This document shows, in pieces, positions 25,490 to 35,077 of a DNA stretch of 64,000 nt. The DNA is from Xanthomonas sp. DAR 34887 (GTDB taxonomy: Bacteria; Pseudomonadota; Gammaproteobacteria; Xanthomonadales; Xanthomonadaceae), in assembly GCF_041245805.1 (NCBI RefSeq), contig NZ_CP162490.1, forward strand, positions 4,875,001 through 4,939,000, written 5' to 3'. The translations under genes and the position numbers were made by a program. Position 1 is the first letter of the stretch. Every line of letters starts with the position of its first letter. The notes beneath the pieces were generated by a model. That model made no database searches, had not been told where the DNA came from, and saw nothing but the letters and a program-made list of their open reading frames with translations.

Positions 25490-25998
25490 TTGAGCACTCG
25501 CAAGGCAGGGCTGCCGCTGCGGCCTTCGCCGAGCTGGCGCAGTTTCTCGCGGGCGCGCGACAGCCGCGACATCACCGTGCCGATCGGCAGGTCCAGCGCG
25601 GTGGCGGCGTCGCGGTAGCTGAAACCCTCGACGCTGACCAGCAGCAGCAGCGCGCGCTGTTCGGCCGGCAGTTGCGCGAATGCGGCCAGCATCGCGCGAC
25701 CGTCGTGCACCTGTTCGGCGGACGGCGCCTGGGTCGGCTGCTGCGGCGCGAACAGGGCCAGCACGCGCTGCCAGCGCTGCGCGCGCCGGCGCCCGTCGAC
25801 GAACTGCCGGTACACGATCGCGAACAGCCACGGCTGCAACGCATCGGCCTCGCGGCGCGTGGACCAGCGCCGCAGCGCGCGCTCCAGCGCGGCCTGCACC
25901 AGATCGTCGGCGCTGGCCGCATCGCCGCTCAGCGACTGGGCGAAGCGCCGCAAGCGGGGCATGAGCGCACGCAGGGAATCGTCGTCGAGTTCGTCCAT
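25486..25998 (-). CDS. ECF-family RNA polymerase sigma factor
   Basis: The 170-residue protein has sigma region 2 (about 15-80: ADDLVQAALERALRRW, LQPWLFAIVYRQFVDGRRR) and region 4 (about 105-155: LPAEQRALLLLVSVEGFSYRDAATALDLPIGTVMSRLSRAREKL). I start at ATG 25998 (MDELDDD); an upstream GTG at 26037 would add 13 residues and cannot be excluded. It is coupled to its anti-sigma partner by an ATGA overlap and is divergent from the peroxidase/cytochrome b561 operon, which it probably activates, as in similar clusters. That target assignment is inference. Confidence 0.88.
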   Translation of the reverse strand: MDELDDDSLRALMPRLRRFAQSLSGDAASADDLVQAALERALRRWSTRREADALQPWLFAIVYRQFVDGRRRAQRWQRVLALFAPQQPTQAPSAEQVHDGRAMLAAFAQLPAEQRALLLLVSVEGFSYRDAATALDLPIGTVMSRLSRAREKLRQLGEGRSGSPALRVLK

Positions 25999-26249
25999 GG
26001 GCAGGGGCGTGCGCAGCGCTCGGAAAGGGGCAATCACAGTGAAGACGCACGGCGAGGCGGATTATTCCCCGGCCTGAGCGAACCGCCTCGCTGGGCGGCG
26101 CCACCCACACGATTGTGCAGCCTGCCGGGGCCGCACGGCATCGCCGCCGGCAAAAAAAACGCAACGCAGATGCCGAATACGTGCCGTGCCGGGAATAGAA
26201 CGCGACGCCGGACGTCTCACTCCCAATCGCCGCCACAGGAGTCGCCCCC

Positions 26250-27350
26250 ATGTCCCATCCCGATCCCACCCCGCCGCCCCGCCCGCGGCCCTGGTTGCCG
26301 CTGGCCGGCATCGCCACCATCGCCGCCGCGCTCGCTGCCGCCTTCGCCTGGAGCGCGGGCTGGCTGGGTGGCCCGCAGCGGCTGACCGCGCAGCGCATGA
26401 CCGATGCCATCGAAGCCGGCGGCCCGCCGCATCCGGGCTTCCGCCGCGCGCACAGCAAGGGCATGTGCGTGAGCGGCCATTTCGAAGGCAACGGCCAGGC
26501 CAGCGCCCTGTCCTCGGCGCGGGTGTTCACCCAGGCGTCGGTGCCGGTGCTGGGCCGCATGTCGATCGGCGGCGGCGATCCGCACGGCGCCGATGCCAGC
26601 GCGCGAGTGCGCAGCATGGCACTGCTGCTGCGCAGCGACGACGGCCAGCAGTGGCGCACGGCGATGAACAGCTTCCCGTTCTTCGTGGTGGCCACGCCGG
26701 AGGGCTTCATGGCGCAGACCCTGGCCGCGCAACCGGACCCGGCCACCGGCAAGCCGGACCCGGCGAAGATGGCCGCGTTCCTGCAACGCTATCCGGAAGC
26801 GAAGAAATTCCAGCAGTGGGCCAAAACCGCGCCGTGGTCGGACAGCTGGGCCAACACGCAGTACAACGGGGTCAACGCGTTCCGTTTCACTGCCGCCGAC
26901 GGCAGCAGCCGCTTCGTGCGCTGGTCGATGCGGCCGCAGACCGCGTTCAAGGAACTGTCCGCGGCGCAGCGTGCGCAGGCCGATGCCGACTTCCTCGGCG
27001 AGGACCTGCAGGCGCGGCTGGCGCACGGACCGCTGCGCTGGGACCTGGTGTTGACCATGGCCGCGCCCGGCGACCCGGTGGACGATCCCTCGCAGCCGTG
27101 GCCGCAGGACCGGCAGCAGATCGTCGCCGGCACGCTGGTGCTCGACCACGCCGAGCCGCAGGCCACCGGCCCGTGCCGCGACCTGAACTACGACCCGTTG
27201 ATCCTGCCGCGCGGCATCGCCGGTTCCGACGACCCGATCCTGGCCGCGCGTTCGGCGGTGTATTCGCATTCGTTCAACCGCCGCGAGCGCGAGATCAGCC
27301 GCGGCCAGGCGCCGGAAGCGACCGGCCAGGCGCACGGGGGTGCGCAATGA
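26250..27350 (+). CDS. Catalase-family peroxidase (SrpA-like)
   Basis: The 366-residue protein begins with a membrane/signal segment (about 15-38) and carries a minimal catalase fold: the distal histidine in RRAHSKGMCVSGHF, the NSFPFFVV block and a C-terminal YSHSFNRRERE segment. It lacks the large catalase C-terminal regions, as in SrpA-type single-domain peroxidases, and would reduce peroxides with heme at the periplasmic side. It overlaps the cytochrome b561 ATG (ATGA), which suggests electron delivery from the membrane. Divergence from an ECF sigma pair suggests oxidative-stress control. Confidence 0.88.
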   Translation: MSHPDPTPPPRPRPWLPLAGIATIAAALAAAFAWSAGWLGGPQRLTAQRMTDAIEAGGPPHPGFRRAHSKGMCVSGHFEGNGQASALSSARVFTQASVPVLGRMSIGGGDPHGADASARVRSMALLLRSDDGQQWRTAMNSFPFFVVATPEGFMAQTLAAQPDPATGKPDPAKMAAFLQRYPEAKKFQQWAKTAPWSDSWANTQYNGVNAFRFTAADGSSRFVRWSMRPQTAFKELSAAQRAQADADFLGEDLQARLAHGPLRWDLVLTMAAPGDPVDDPSQPWPQDRQQIVAGTLVLDHAEPQATGPCRDLNYDPLILPRGIAGSDDPILAARSAVYSHSFNRREREISRGQAPEATGQAHGGAQ

Positions 27351-27928
27351 GCCGCGCCAACGCCTCCGGGCATTTCAAACTGACCGCGCGCCTGCTGCAC
27401 TGGCTGATGGCGGCGATGATCCTGACCATGCTGTTCGTCGGCGTGGGCATGGTCGCCTCGGTGTCGCAGCGGCCGTGGCTGCTCGACCTGCACCGCCCGC
27501 TGGGCATCGCGATCCTGTTGTTGGCGATCGTGCGCCTGGGCAACCGCCTGCGCCATCGGCCGCCGCCGCTGCCGGCGGACCTGCCGTGGTGGCAAAAAGC
27601 CGCCGCGCATGCCTCGCACTGGGTGTTGTATGCGCTGATGCTGGCGATGCCGCTGCTGGGCTGGTCGATGCTGTCGGCCGGCGGCTATCCGATCGTGCTG
27701 TGGCCGGGCGTGCAGTTGCCGCCGATCGCGCCGCACAGCGCGGCGCTGTATGCCGGGCTGCGCAGCGCGCATGGCTGGCTGGCGTATCTGCTGTTCGCCA
27801 CGGTGCTGGGACATCTGTGCGCGGCGCTGTTCCATGCCTGGGTGCGCCGCGACGGGGTGTTTTCGAGCATGGCGCGTGGTGGTGCGACGCCGGTGGCGGA
27901 GCAGTCTGTGCGGCGGGAAGAGGGGTGA
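27347..27928 (+). CDS. Cytochrome b561 family membrane protein
   Basis: The 193-residue protein has four membrane segments with heme-ligand histidines placed as in the prokaryotic b561 family (LLHWLMAA near the start, DLHRPLGI, ASHWVLYALM and SAHGWLAYL). It likely passes electrons from the quinone pool to the peroxidase encoded just upstream, with which it is translationally coupled. The C-terminal tail (GGATPVAEQSV) is cytoplasmic and unremarkable. Confidence 0.88.
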   Translation: MSRANASGHFKLTARLLHWLMAAMILTMLFVGVGMVASVSQRPWLLDLHRPLGIAILLLAIVRLGNRLRHRPPPLPADLPWWQKAAAHASHWVLYALMLAMPLLGWSMLSAGGYPIVLWPGVQLPPIAPHSAALYAGLRSAHGWLAYLLFATVLGHLCAALFHAWVRRDGVFSSMARGGATPVAEQSVRREEG

Positions 27929-28090
27929 GCGGTTGCGCTGTGCTGGTTGCTAGCTACCGGATGTTTCGAGGCCTGATCATCGGCTGCGGCTGGCGTGATC
28001 GGTAATGCGCGTCGCGACTGAAGGGCACCGCTAATAACTCCATTCCGGAAGCTGCCCGCTGCGCGAGGCGATGGCGTGTTTCTTTTTCCT

Positions 28091-28514
28091 GTCGCGGCTG
28101 AAGCCGCTCCTACAAGAGCACGGCGCGCATGTGTAGGAGCGGCTTCAGCCGCGACAGGAGGACGAAGTGGCCGTGATGCAAAGGCGTTCATGAAAAACGC
28201 GGCCGCAACGCCACCGCCTACCGCCAATGTGCCTTTGCCACTCCATGGCATCTCGAACGTCTCGATGCCGGAACCTGCAGGCTGGGCGTGTCGGCGGCTC
28301 GCAAGTGCATAGATATGCTTTTTGTTATTACAGGTGCCCTGAAGGCGCTCCCACAAAAAAAACGCGCGGCGTGCTGGCTGTTGCACTGTAAGAGGGCTTT
28401 AGCCCCGACAGATTGCTCGACGAAGGTTAGGTTTCTGTCGCGGCTGAAGCCGCTCCTACAGAAGCGCCGGCCAGCAAGCCACCCGCTTTTCGTAGGAGCG
28501 GCTTCAGCCGCGAC
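28091..28514. repeat. Scattered REP-like hairpins in a 620-bp intergenic region
   Basis: Paired copies of the GTAGGAGCGGCTTC element lie at 28091-28113 (inverted) and 28133-28155, and at 28438-28460 (inverted) and 28492-28514. A degenerate version lies near 28388-28410. Each pair forms a BIME-like inverted unit. No gene is present between 27929 and 28549. Confidence 0.85.
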
Positions 28515-28549
28515 GGATTGCCAGGCAGCGCGGGTACGACGCAGGAGGA

Positions 28550-29362
28550 TCAGCGCGAGCGCGACGCGGGCGTGGCGCTCTCGCCGGCGATGCCGTGGCC
28601 GGTGGCGGCCCAGTAGATGCCGCCGTACAGGTGTTCGAGGTAGCGCGGATCGTTGTAGGCCTCGGCCTGGTGGCCGAGCGCGGTGACGAACACGCGCGCG
28701 CCTTCGAAGCGGTGGTACCAGGCCACCGGATGCGGCGTGCCCATGCCCTTGGCGACCTGGCCGGGCCAGATCAAGGTGGGGTCGTAGCTGCTTTCGTCCA
28801 CCGTCAGCAGCGTGACCAGGTCGTCGCTGTACGGCGGGTCGTATTCGTACCACTCGTCCGACCACAGCCAGCGCTGCGGCAGGCCGGCGGTGGCGGGGAA
28901 GTTGCGGTCGACCACATCCACCATCGCGGTCTGCAGGTACGGATGGGTGCGGAAGGAGCGGCCGATCAGGCGGTCGTACCAGTCCCACTGTCCGCGCGCG
29001 ATCGCGAACGCCTTGTGCACCGCGACCACGCCACCGCCGCCACGCACGTATTTCTGAAAATTGGCGCGCTGCGCCGGATTCAGGTCGGTGGCCGGCGTAT
29101 TGAGCAGCACGATGGCCGCGTACTGCGACAGGTCGCCATCGAAGGCCTCGGCGTTCCAGGCCCACACCAGCTCGAAGTAGTGCTGCCGCGCCAGTGCCTC
29201 GAACTGCGGCTTGGCCACCGGGATGTAGTCGTGGTGGTACTTGTTGGGAATCGCCGCGACCAGCACCTTGAACTGGCCGTCGGCGGCCAGCGCGGCGCCT
29301 GCCGGCAGCGACCAGGCCAGCAGCAGCGACCATCCGCACAACACTGCGCGCATCCACTTCAT
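28550..29362 (-). CDS. Secreted ThuA-domain protein
   Basis: The 270-residue protein has a signal peptide (about 1-26, MKWMRAVLCGWSLLLAWSLPAGA) and a ThuA-like, class-I glutamine-amidotransferase-type fold (YIPVAKPQFEALA, YAAIVLLNTPATDL, RGGGGVVAVHKAF, ALGHQAEAYNDPRYLEHLYGGIYWA). ThuA proteins act in trehalose or other sugar-derivative metabolism. AGGAGG sits 6 bases before the ATG at 29362, and directly against an alternative ATG at 29368, which decides the start. A role in periplasmic carbohydrate processing is likely but not shown. Confidence 0.85.
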   Translation of the reverse strand: MKWMRAVLCGWSLLLAWSLPAGAALAADGQFKVLVAAIPNKYHHDYIPVAKPQFEALARQHYFELVWAWNAEAFDGDLSQYAAIVLLNTPATDLNPAQRANFQKYVRGGGGVVAVHKAFAIARGQWDWYDRLIGRSFRTHPYLQTAMVDVVDRNFPATAGLPQRWLWSDEWYEYDPPYSDDLVTLLTVDESSYDPTLIWPGQVAKGMGTPHPVAWYHRFEGARVFVTALGHQAEAYNDPRYLEHLYGGIYWAATGHGIAGESATPASRSR

Positions 29363-29410
29363 CCACATCCTCCTGTCGGTCGATCCGGGCGCATCCATCG
29401 GGATTCGAGA

Positions 29411-29445
29411 TGGTGGCGGTGGGCGGAATCGAACCGCCGTCCGCA
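29411..29445 (-). other. tmRNA/tRNA 3'-end-like fragment
   Basis: On the minus strand this reads GCGGACGGCGGTTCGATTCC, then GCCCACCGCCACCA. It is a perfect T-arm with a GTTCGATTC loop, an acceptor strand and an encoded CCA, very like the 3' end of bacterial tmRNA. The expected 5' half (with TTTCGACG for tmRNA, or a GGCGGTG acceptor for a tRNA) is not found in the 400 bases upstream. It is probably a relic of an integration event. Confidence 0.45.
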
Positions 29446-29988
29446 GACGCTCCATTCCGGGCACTCCTTGCCTGGCGCGTCGCTGGATCCGATTGCGGAC
29501 AGCATAGTCGCTGGCGGCAGCGCGACCACGCGGGCACGTACAATTTCATAGGCGCCTGCGCTTCCGGCATACCGATCGCCAGCGCGCGGCGGGCGTGTCC
29601 GCCGCAGCCCTCGCCGGCGGGCCACTTGCGGCAGCCCACATCGCCCATTGCGCCCCCGATCTTTCCGCCCAAAACGCCAGGGCCTGCGCGCAATATGGCA
29701 GCGCCGACATGGCCGCGCTGACCCGACACCGTTACACTTGCCACCGTGGGCGCGCCGTGATCGCCAGGTCACCCCGCCCGTTTCCCGAAACACCCGTCCC
29801 TGCGCCGGCCGCCCTTCTCGCGGCAGCCGGCCGCATCGACAGCGCCAGCCAGGTGCCGACGTCCCGCATACAGGCCTCGCCTGCGCACGGCGCATGTCCC
29901 GCTCCAAGCCAGCATCCCAATCCGACCATCCTGCGGCGCTGCGTGCAGCGCCGTCGATGGCCATGCCTGCTTGCCCCGGAGCCCTGCG
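29446..29988. other. Non-coding stretch upstream of the siderophore receptor
   Basis: A 540-bp spacer with no supportable gene on either strand. The receptor gene downstream would be expected to have a Fur box, but I could not pick out a convincing one by eye. Confidence 0.4.
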
Positions 29989-32139
29989 ATGACCCGTTTC
30001 CCCCCTCCCCGCCATTTCCCGCGCCGCTGCGCCCTGGCCATGGCCTGCCTGCTCGCCAGCCTGCCGGCCTTCGCCGCCGATGCGCTCGCCGACACCGCGG
30101 CCGACGGCGATGTGACCACCCTCGACAAGGTCAGCGTCAAGGGCGAGCGCGCCGAAGGCTACAGCGTGCGCAAGACCACGGCCGGCACCCGCTTCGAACT
30201 GGCGCCGCGCGAGATCCCGCAGTCGGTGAGCATCATCAGCCACCAGCGCATCGAGGATCAGGGCCTGGACGACATCATCGACGTGCTGGAGAACACCACC
30301 GGCGTGTCCAACACCCGCTCGGACAGCGAACGCTTCGAGTTCTACGCGCGCGGCTTCTACATCGACAACTACCAGTTCGACGGCATCCCGACCACGATGG
30401 TGCAGAACTGGAGCTACGGCGACTCGGCGCTGGACCTGGCGCTGTACGACCGCGTGGAAGTGGTGCGCGGCGCCACCGGGCTGATGACCGGCGCGGGCAA
30501 CCCGTCCGCCTCGGTCAACCTGATCCGCAAGCACGCCGACAGCGCCGAGCTGACCGGCAGCGTGCAGGTCACCGCCGGCAGCTGGGGCAGGACGCGCTCG
30601 ACGGTGGACGTCACCACCCCACTCAACGCCAGCGGCACGGTGCGCGCACGGGTGATCGGCAGCTACCTGGATACCGATTCGTACGTGGACCGCTACAGCC
30701 AGAACAAGACCCTGGGCTATGCGGTGATCGATGCCGACCTGAGCCCCAACACCCAGCTGAGCGTGGGCTACGACTACCAGAAGAAGCAGTCCGACGATGT
30801 CACCTGGGGCGGCTTCCCGCTGTGGTATTCCGACGGCAGCCGCACGAACTATGCGCGTTCGTTCAACCCGGCCGCGGACTGGACGTTCTGGGACACCACC
30901 ACCAAGCGCGCCTTCGCCACCGTGCAGCACGATTTCGCCAATGGCTGGAAGCTGAGGGGCAACGCCACCCACGACCAGACCAACGTCACCGACAAGCTGT
31001 TCTACCCGTATTACACGATCTACGGCTTCGACAAGACCACCGGCGCCGGCGTGGTGCCCTACTCCGGCTACTACGTCACCGAGCGCAAGGTCGATGGCCT
31101 GGACGGCTATGCCGAAGGCCCGCTGCAGCTGTTCGGGCGCGAGCACGAACTGATGGCCGGCGTCAGCTACAACCGCCGCCGCTACGTCAACGACGGCGCG
31201 TTCGATTTCCCGGCGCCGATGGCCAGCTATCTGAACTGGGCCGGCGACTATCCGGAACCGACCTGGTCGGCGCTGACCGAATTCAGCCGCGGCACCGTCA
31301 CTCAGAAGGCCGGCTATGCGGCCGCGCGGTTCTCGCTGGCCGATCCGCTGAAGCTGATCGTGGGTGCGCGCTATACCGACTGGAAGGTGGATGGCGCTGA
31401 GAGCGGCGTGGCGTACACCAGCCGGCAGAAGGAAACCACGCCGTATGCCGGCCTGGTCTATACGATCGACGATGTGTGGTCGGCCTACGCCAGCTACACC
31501 GACATCTTCCAGCCGCAAACGGCGCGCAACCGCAACGGCGCCTACTTGGATCCGGTGATCGGCAAGAGCTACGAGGCAGGGGTCAAGGCGGCGTGGTTCG
31601 ACGACCGCCTCAACGCATCGCTGTCGGTGTTCCGCATCGAGCAGGACAACGTCGCCCAGGCCACCACCGAGTTCGTGCCGGGCACCACCGAGACGGCGTA
31701 CGTCGCGGCGCAGGGCACGGTCAGCCGCGGCTTCGAGTTCGAGGTGAACGGCGAACTGGCTCCGGGCTGGAACGGCACCTTCGGCGCGGCGCGCTACGTG
31801 GCCAAGGACGCCGGTGGCGCGGACATCAATTCGCAGCTGCCGCAGACCACGCTCAAGCTCTATACCAGCTACACCCCGCGCAGCCTCGCCGAGCTGACCT
31901 TCGGCGGCGGCGTCAACTGGCAGAACCGCATCTACTACGTCGATGCGACCTACGGCCGCTTCGAGCAGGATGCCTATGCGCTGGTCAGCGCGTTCGCGCG
32001 CTACCGGCTGTCGGACAACATCACCGTGCAGGCCAACCTCAACAACCTGCTGGACAAGAAGTACTACGCGCAGATCTACGGCTATGGCGCCTGGGGCGAA
32101 CCGCGCAGCGGCGCGCTGAGTTTCACCTGGTCGTTCTGA
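29989..32139 (+). CDS. TonB-dependent siderophore receptor
   Basis: The 716-residue outer-membrane receptor has a signal peptide (about 1-30, ending AFAAD), a TonB-box/plug domain (about 45-190: IPQSVSIISHQRIEDQG, VRGATGLMTGAGNPSASVNLIRK) and a 22-strand barrel ending with the outer-membrane signature SFTWSF. The plug resembles FhuE/FpvA-type ferric-siderophore receptors, for hydroxamate or pyoverdine-like ligands, but substrate cannot be read from sequence. I chose the ATG with GGAG 8 bases upstream. No siderophore synthesis genes are nearby, so it may import siderophores made by others. Confidence 0.92.
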   Translation: MTRFPPPRHFPRRCALAMACLLASLPAFAADALADTAADGDVTTLDKVSVKGERAEGYSVRKTTAGTRFELAPREIPQSVSIISHQRIEDQGLDDIIDVLENTTGVSNTRSDSERFEFYARGFYIDNYQFDGIPTTMVQNWSYGDSALDLALYDRVEVVRGATGLMTGAGNPSASVNLIRKHADSAELTGSVQVTAGSWGRTRSTVDVTTPLNASGTVRARVIGSYLDTDSYVDRYSQNKTLGYAVIDADLSPNTQLSVGYDYQKKQSDDVTWGGFPLWYSDGSRTNYARSFNPAADWTFWDTTTKRAFATVQHDFANGWKLRGNATHDQTNVTDKLFYPYYTIYGFDKTTGAGVVPYSGYYVTERKVDGLDGYAEGPLQLFGREHELMAGVSYNRRRYVNDGAFDFPAPMASYLNWAGDYPEPTWSALTEFSRGTVTQKAGYAAARFSLADPLKLIVGARYTDWKVDGAESGVAYTSRQKETTPYAGLVYTIDDVWSAYASYTDIFQPQTARNRNGAYLDPVIGKSYEAGVKAAWFDDRLNASLSVFRIEQDNVAQATTEFVPGTTETAYVAAQGTVSRGFEFEVNGELAPGWNGTFGAARYVAKDAGGADINSQLPQTTLKLYTSYTPRSLAELTFGGGVNWQNRIYYVDATYGRFEQDAYALVSAFARYRLSDNITVQANLNNLLDKKYYAQIYGYGAWGEPRSGALSFTWSF

Positions 32140-32258
32140 TCCGCCACGCCGCCCAGCGCGCTGCGCTGGGCGCGCCTGGTTTTTATACCCGAATGCCGGT
32201 GGCCCGCGTCCGCCGGCATTCGCGTTTCTGGCGGCACGCGCCGCGGCGCACAACAGCG

Positions 32259-32861
32259 CTACAGCCAGCCCTTCTGCCGCGCCAACCGCGCCGCCTCGAT
32301 GCGGTTGCCGACACCGAGCTTGCCGATCGCCTCGGACAGGTAATTGCGCACGGTGCCGTGCGAGAGCCCGAGTTGCGCGGCGATGTCGCCGGCCGAGGCA
32401 CCCTCGCCGGCCAGGCGCAGCACCTGGCGTTCGCGGTCGTTGAGCGGATCGGCGTCGGACCAGGCTTCCAGCGCCAGTTCCGGATCGATCGCGCGGCCGC
32501 CGCGGTGCACCTGGCGGATCGCATCGACCAGGCGCTCGGGCGGCGCATCCTTCAACAGATAGCCGCCGACGCCGGCATCCAGCGCGCGGCGCAGGAAACC
32601 GGGCCGCGCGAAGGTGGTGACGATGACCACGCGGACCGGCAACTGCTGGCGTTGCACCCGCTGCGCCAGTTCCAGGCCGCTGAGGCCGGGCATCTCGATG
32701 TCGGTGACCAGCAGGTCCGGCGTATGCGCCTGCAGCGCGCGCCATGCGGTTTCGCCGTCGGCGGCGCTGGCGACCACGTCGATATCCGCTTCCAGGCCCA
32801 GCAGCGCGCCCAGCGCGCCGCGCACCATCGCCTGGTCTTCCGCCAGCACTAGTCGAATCAC
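32259..32861 (-). CDS. NarL/LuxR-family response regulator
   Basis: The 200-residue protein starts at a GTG. The receiver domain (1-120) has acidic pocket E8/D9, phospho-acceptor D54 (LVTDIEMPG) and K104 (YLLKDAP). The LuxR-type helix-turn-helix (about 137-198) reads LNDRERQVLRLAGEGASAGDIAAQLGLSHGTVRNYLSEAIGKL. Layout and length match DesR-type regulators. It is the last gene of a minus-strand set ABC ATPase - permease - histidine kinase - regulator and probably controls that transporter. Confidence 0.92.
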   Translation of the reverse strand: MIRLVLAEDQAMVRGALGALLGLEADIDVVASAADGETAWRALQAHTPDLLVTDIEMPGLSGLELAQRVQRQQLPVRVVIVTTFARPGFLRRALDAGVGGYLLKDAPPERLVDAIRQVHRGGRAIDPELALEAWSDADPLNDRERQVLRLAGEGASAGDIAAQLGLSHGTVRNYLSEAIGKLGVGNRIEAARLARQKGWL

Positions 32862-32913
32862 GCCCGCCCCCGGTCCTTGTGGGCGCATTGTAGGGCGCCG
32901 GCCAGGGCGATGC

Positions 32914-34113
32914 TCAGCGCAGCGCGGGATCCTGGCGACCGTGCGTTTCGGGTGCGGTGTCCGGTGCGGGCGGCAGCGCGCTCGGCGGCGTGCGCGGCAA
33001 CGGTGCCGACGCCAGCAGGCGGGTGCCCTGGCCGCGCTCGGACTCGATCCGCAGGGTCCCGCCCACCGCTTCCAGCCGCTCGCGCATGCTGGCCAGCCCG
33101 GTGCCTGGCTGCATCGCGCTGCCGCGGCCATCGTCGCGGATCTCCAGCAAGGCCTGGCCGTGCTCGCACCACAGCCGCAGCTGCGCGTTGCCGGCGCCGG
33201 CATGGCGCTGGATGTTGGTGGCGGCCTCGCGCAACACCATGGCGAACACGGTCTCCAGCTGCGCGCACTGCGGCAGCGCGTCGACCTGGTAACGGAACGT
33301 GACCCCGGAGGATTCCAGCAGCAGCTTGGCCGAGGCCATCTCCGCCGCCAGCTGGGCGGCACGGATGCCGCTGACCGCGCGCCGCACCTGCCCCAGCGCC
33401 TCGCGCGCGACCTGGCCGACGTCGTCCATCTCCTGCCGCGCCGCGGCCGGATCGCGCGCCAGCAGGCGCGCGGCCAGGTCTGCCTTCAGCGCCACCAGCG
33501 ACAGCGTGTGGCCGAGCAGATCGTGCAGGTCGCGGCCGATGCGCTCGCGCTCGGCCACCGCGGCCAGGCGCCGCACCTCCTCGTGGCTCAGGCGCAGTTG
33601 CGCATCGGCGCGCGCACGGCGTTCGAAGCTGATGTTCATCAGCCCCACCGCCAACCCCACCAGCACCGCGCTGACCATGTACAAGGGCGACCAGCCGCGC
33701 GACCACCATGCTCCCGCGAACAGCGCCAGCAACAGCAGCATCGCCAGCAGCGCCCGCGGCGTGCTGAAGCAGAACGGCATGAACGCGCAGGCGAAGATGA
33801 TGTAGCACTGCGCGCCGGGGTTGTACGGCAGCAACACGAAGGCCAGCGCGGCCATGCCGGCCACGCACCAGCGCAGGTAGCGGCGGTGGCGGTAGTAGGC
33901 GCAGTAGTACAGCGCCAGGAACACGGCGTAGCTGGTCATGGTCGGCCGGAACCAGCGGGTGAAGTAATGCGGCTCGTACAGCGGCGTCACGAACAGCCAG
34001 ATCGACCAGATCAACGACAGCCACACGAACCAATGCGCGCTGCGGGTGGCCGTGGCCGACGTCATGCGCCGGGCGATCAGCGATTCGGGCGAGGCGTGCA
34101 GCAAGGCGATCAC
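32914..34113 (-). CDS. DesK-like sensor histidine kinase
   Basis: The 399-residue protein has five to six membrane segments (about 25-160), a dimerisation domain with phospho-acceptor H197 (ERERIGRDLHDLLGHTLSLVALK), and an HATPase domain with N-box ATNIQRHAGAG and G-box DDGRG. This is the HisKA_3 architecture that pairs with NarL-type regulators. I use a GTG at 34113, which has GGAG upstream; an ATG at 34065 is an alternative. Lipid-fluidity sensing is known for DesK, but membrane-active drugs are also sensed by such kinases next to ABC genes. Confidence 0.88.
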   Translation of the reverse strand: MIALLHASPESLIARRMTSATATRSAHWFVWLSLIWSIWLFVTPLYEPHYFTRWFRPTMTSYAVFLALYYCAYYRHRRYLRWCVAGMAALAFVLLPYNPGAQCYIIFACAFMPFCFSTPRALLAMLLLLALFAGAWWSRGWSPLYMVSAVLVGLAVGLMNISFERRARADAQLRLSHEEVRRLAAVAERERIGRDLHDLLGHTLSLVALKADLAARLLARDPAAARQEMDDVGQVAREALGQVRRAVSGIRAAQLAAEMASAKLLLESSGVTFRYQVDALPQCAQLETVFAMVLREAATNIQRHAGAGNAQLRLWCEHGQALLEIRDDGRGSAMQPGTGLASMRERLEAVGGTLRIESERGQGTRLLASAPLPRTPPSALPPAPDTAPETHGRQDPALR

Positions 34114-34249
34114 GGCAGGCTCCAGGGGCGGACGCGCTGCCGCGGGGCATAGCATAGCGAGCGCGAGCGGATGCCGCGCGGCGCTGCCGGCGGCGTGGCG
34201 GGAACGGGAGACGCCGGCATGGCCGCGCCGGCACCACGGATGCCGGCCA

Positions 34250-35077
34250 TCAGCCGCGGCGCAGGCGCCGATGCGCCAGCGCAAAGAACGCCACGGTCAT
34301 CGCCAGCAACGCGGCGACGTGGCCGGCGCTGCTGCCGCCGTTGTCCTGGCCGACCACGCGCAGCGCGAGCTGGCCCAGGTGATAGGACGGCCACAGCGGC
34401 GCCAGCGTGGTCAGCAGCGACGGCAGCAGTTGCAGCGGGATCCACAGGCCCGACAGGAACGCCATCGGCAGGTAGATCAGGTTGACCACCGCCGGCGCGC
34501 CGCTGCCGCCGACGCGGGCGCCGATGTACAGGCCGATCGCGCAGAACGGCAGCGTGCCCAGCACATCGACCAGCAACAGCAAGGCACGTTGCGGCAGCGC
34601 CAAGCGAACCCCGCCTAGCGTGCTGCCCAGCAGTTGCAGCACCACCCCGATCGCCAGCGCGAACAGCATCGCCAGCGCCGTGCGCGCCAGCAGCATCGCC
34701 CCCGCCGGCACCGGCAGCGCGCGCTTGAGCGTCAGCAGGCCGCGTTCGCGGTCCAGCGCCAGGCCCACGCCGAAACCAAACAGCGCCGGCGCCATCACCC
34801 CGAACACGCCGTAGCTGGCCATCAGGTACACCGCGGCGGCGGGATTGCCGCGGTTGAGCACCACGCCGAACAGCAGGTAGAACATCGGCGGGAACAGCAG
34901 GGTCGGCAGCGCGAAGGAGGGCGCGCGCAGCCAGCGCAGCAGTTCGTAGCGGATCTCGCGCAACAGCAATGCCATGTACTCGCGCCACGGCAATACGGAC
35001 GCGTCATACGGCAGTGCGGTGGCGCCATGCGCCGGCGTTGCGGCCGGCGCGCTGCGGCGTGGATCGGGCGCGTTCAT
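34250..35077 (-). CDS. ABC-2 type transporter permease
   Basis: The 275-residue permease has six membrane segments, with the ABC-2 signature region YLPMAFLSGLWIPLQLLPS near the C-terminal third. The Pro/Ala-rich first 30 residues are cytoplasmic. Its ATG overlaps the ATPase stop. With the ATPase it forms an exporter of the DrrAB/YvfRS type, for drugs, lipids or peptides. The linked two-component system suggests induction by the exported or membrane-damaging compound. Confidence 0.88.
   Translation of the reverse strand: MNAPDPRRSAPAATPAHGATALPYDASVLPWREYMALLLREIRYELLRWLRAPSFALPTLLFPPMFYLLFGVVLNRGNPAAAVYLMASYGVFGVMAPALFGFGVGLALDRERGLLTLKRALPVPAGAMLLARTALAMLFALAIGVVLQLLGSTLGGVRLALPQRALLLLVDVLGTLPFCAIGLYIGARVGGSGAPAVVNLIYLPMAFLSGLWIPLQLLPSLLTTLAPLWPSYHLGQLALRVVGQDNGGSSAGHVAALLAMTVAFFALAHRRLRRG

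Noticed and set aside
29359..32745. 1128-residue minus-strand open frame over the TonB receptor
   Set aside because: Low-complexity antisense frame; the plus strand encodes a complete receptor with plug and barrel signatures.
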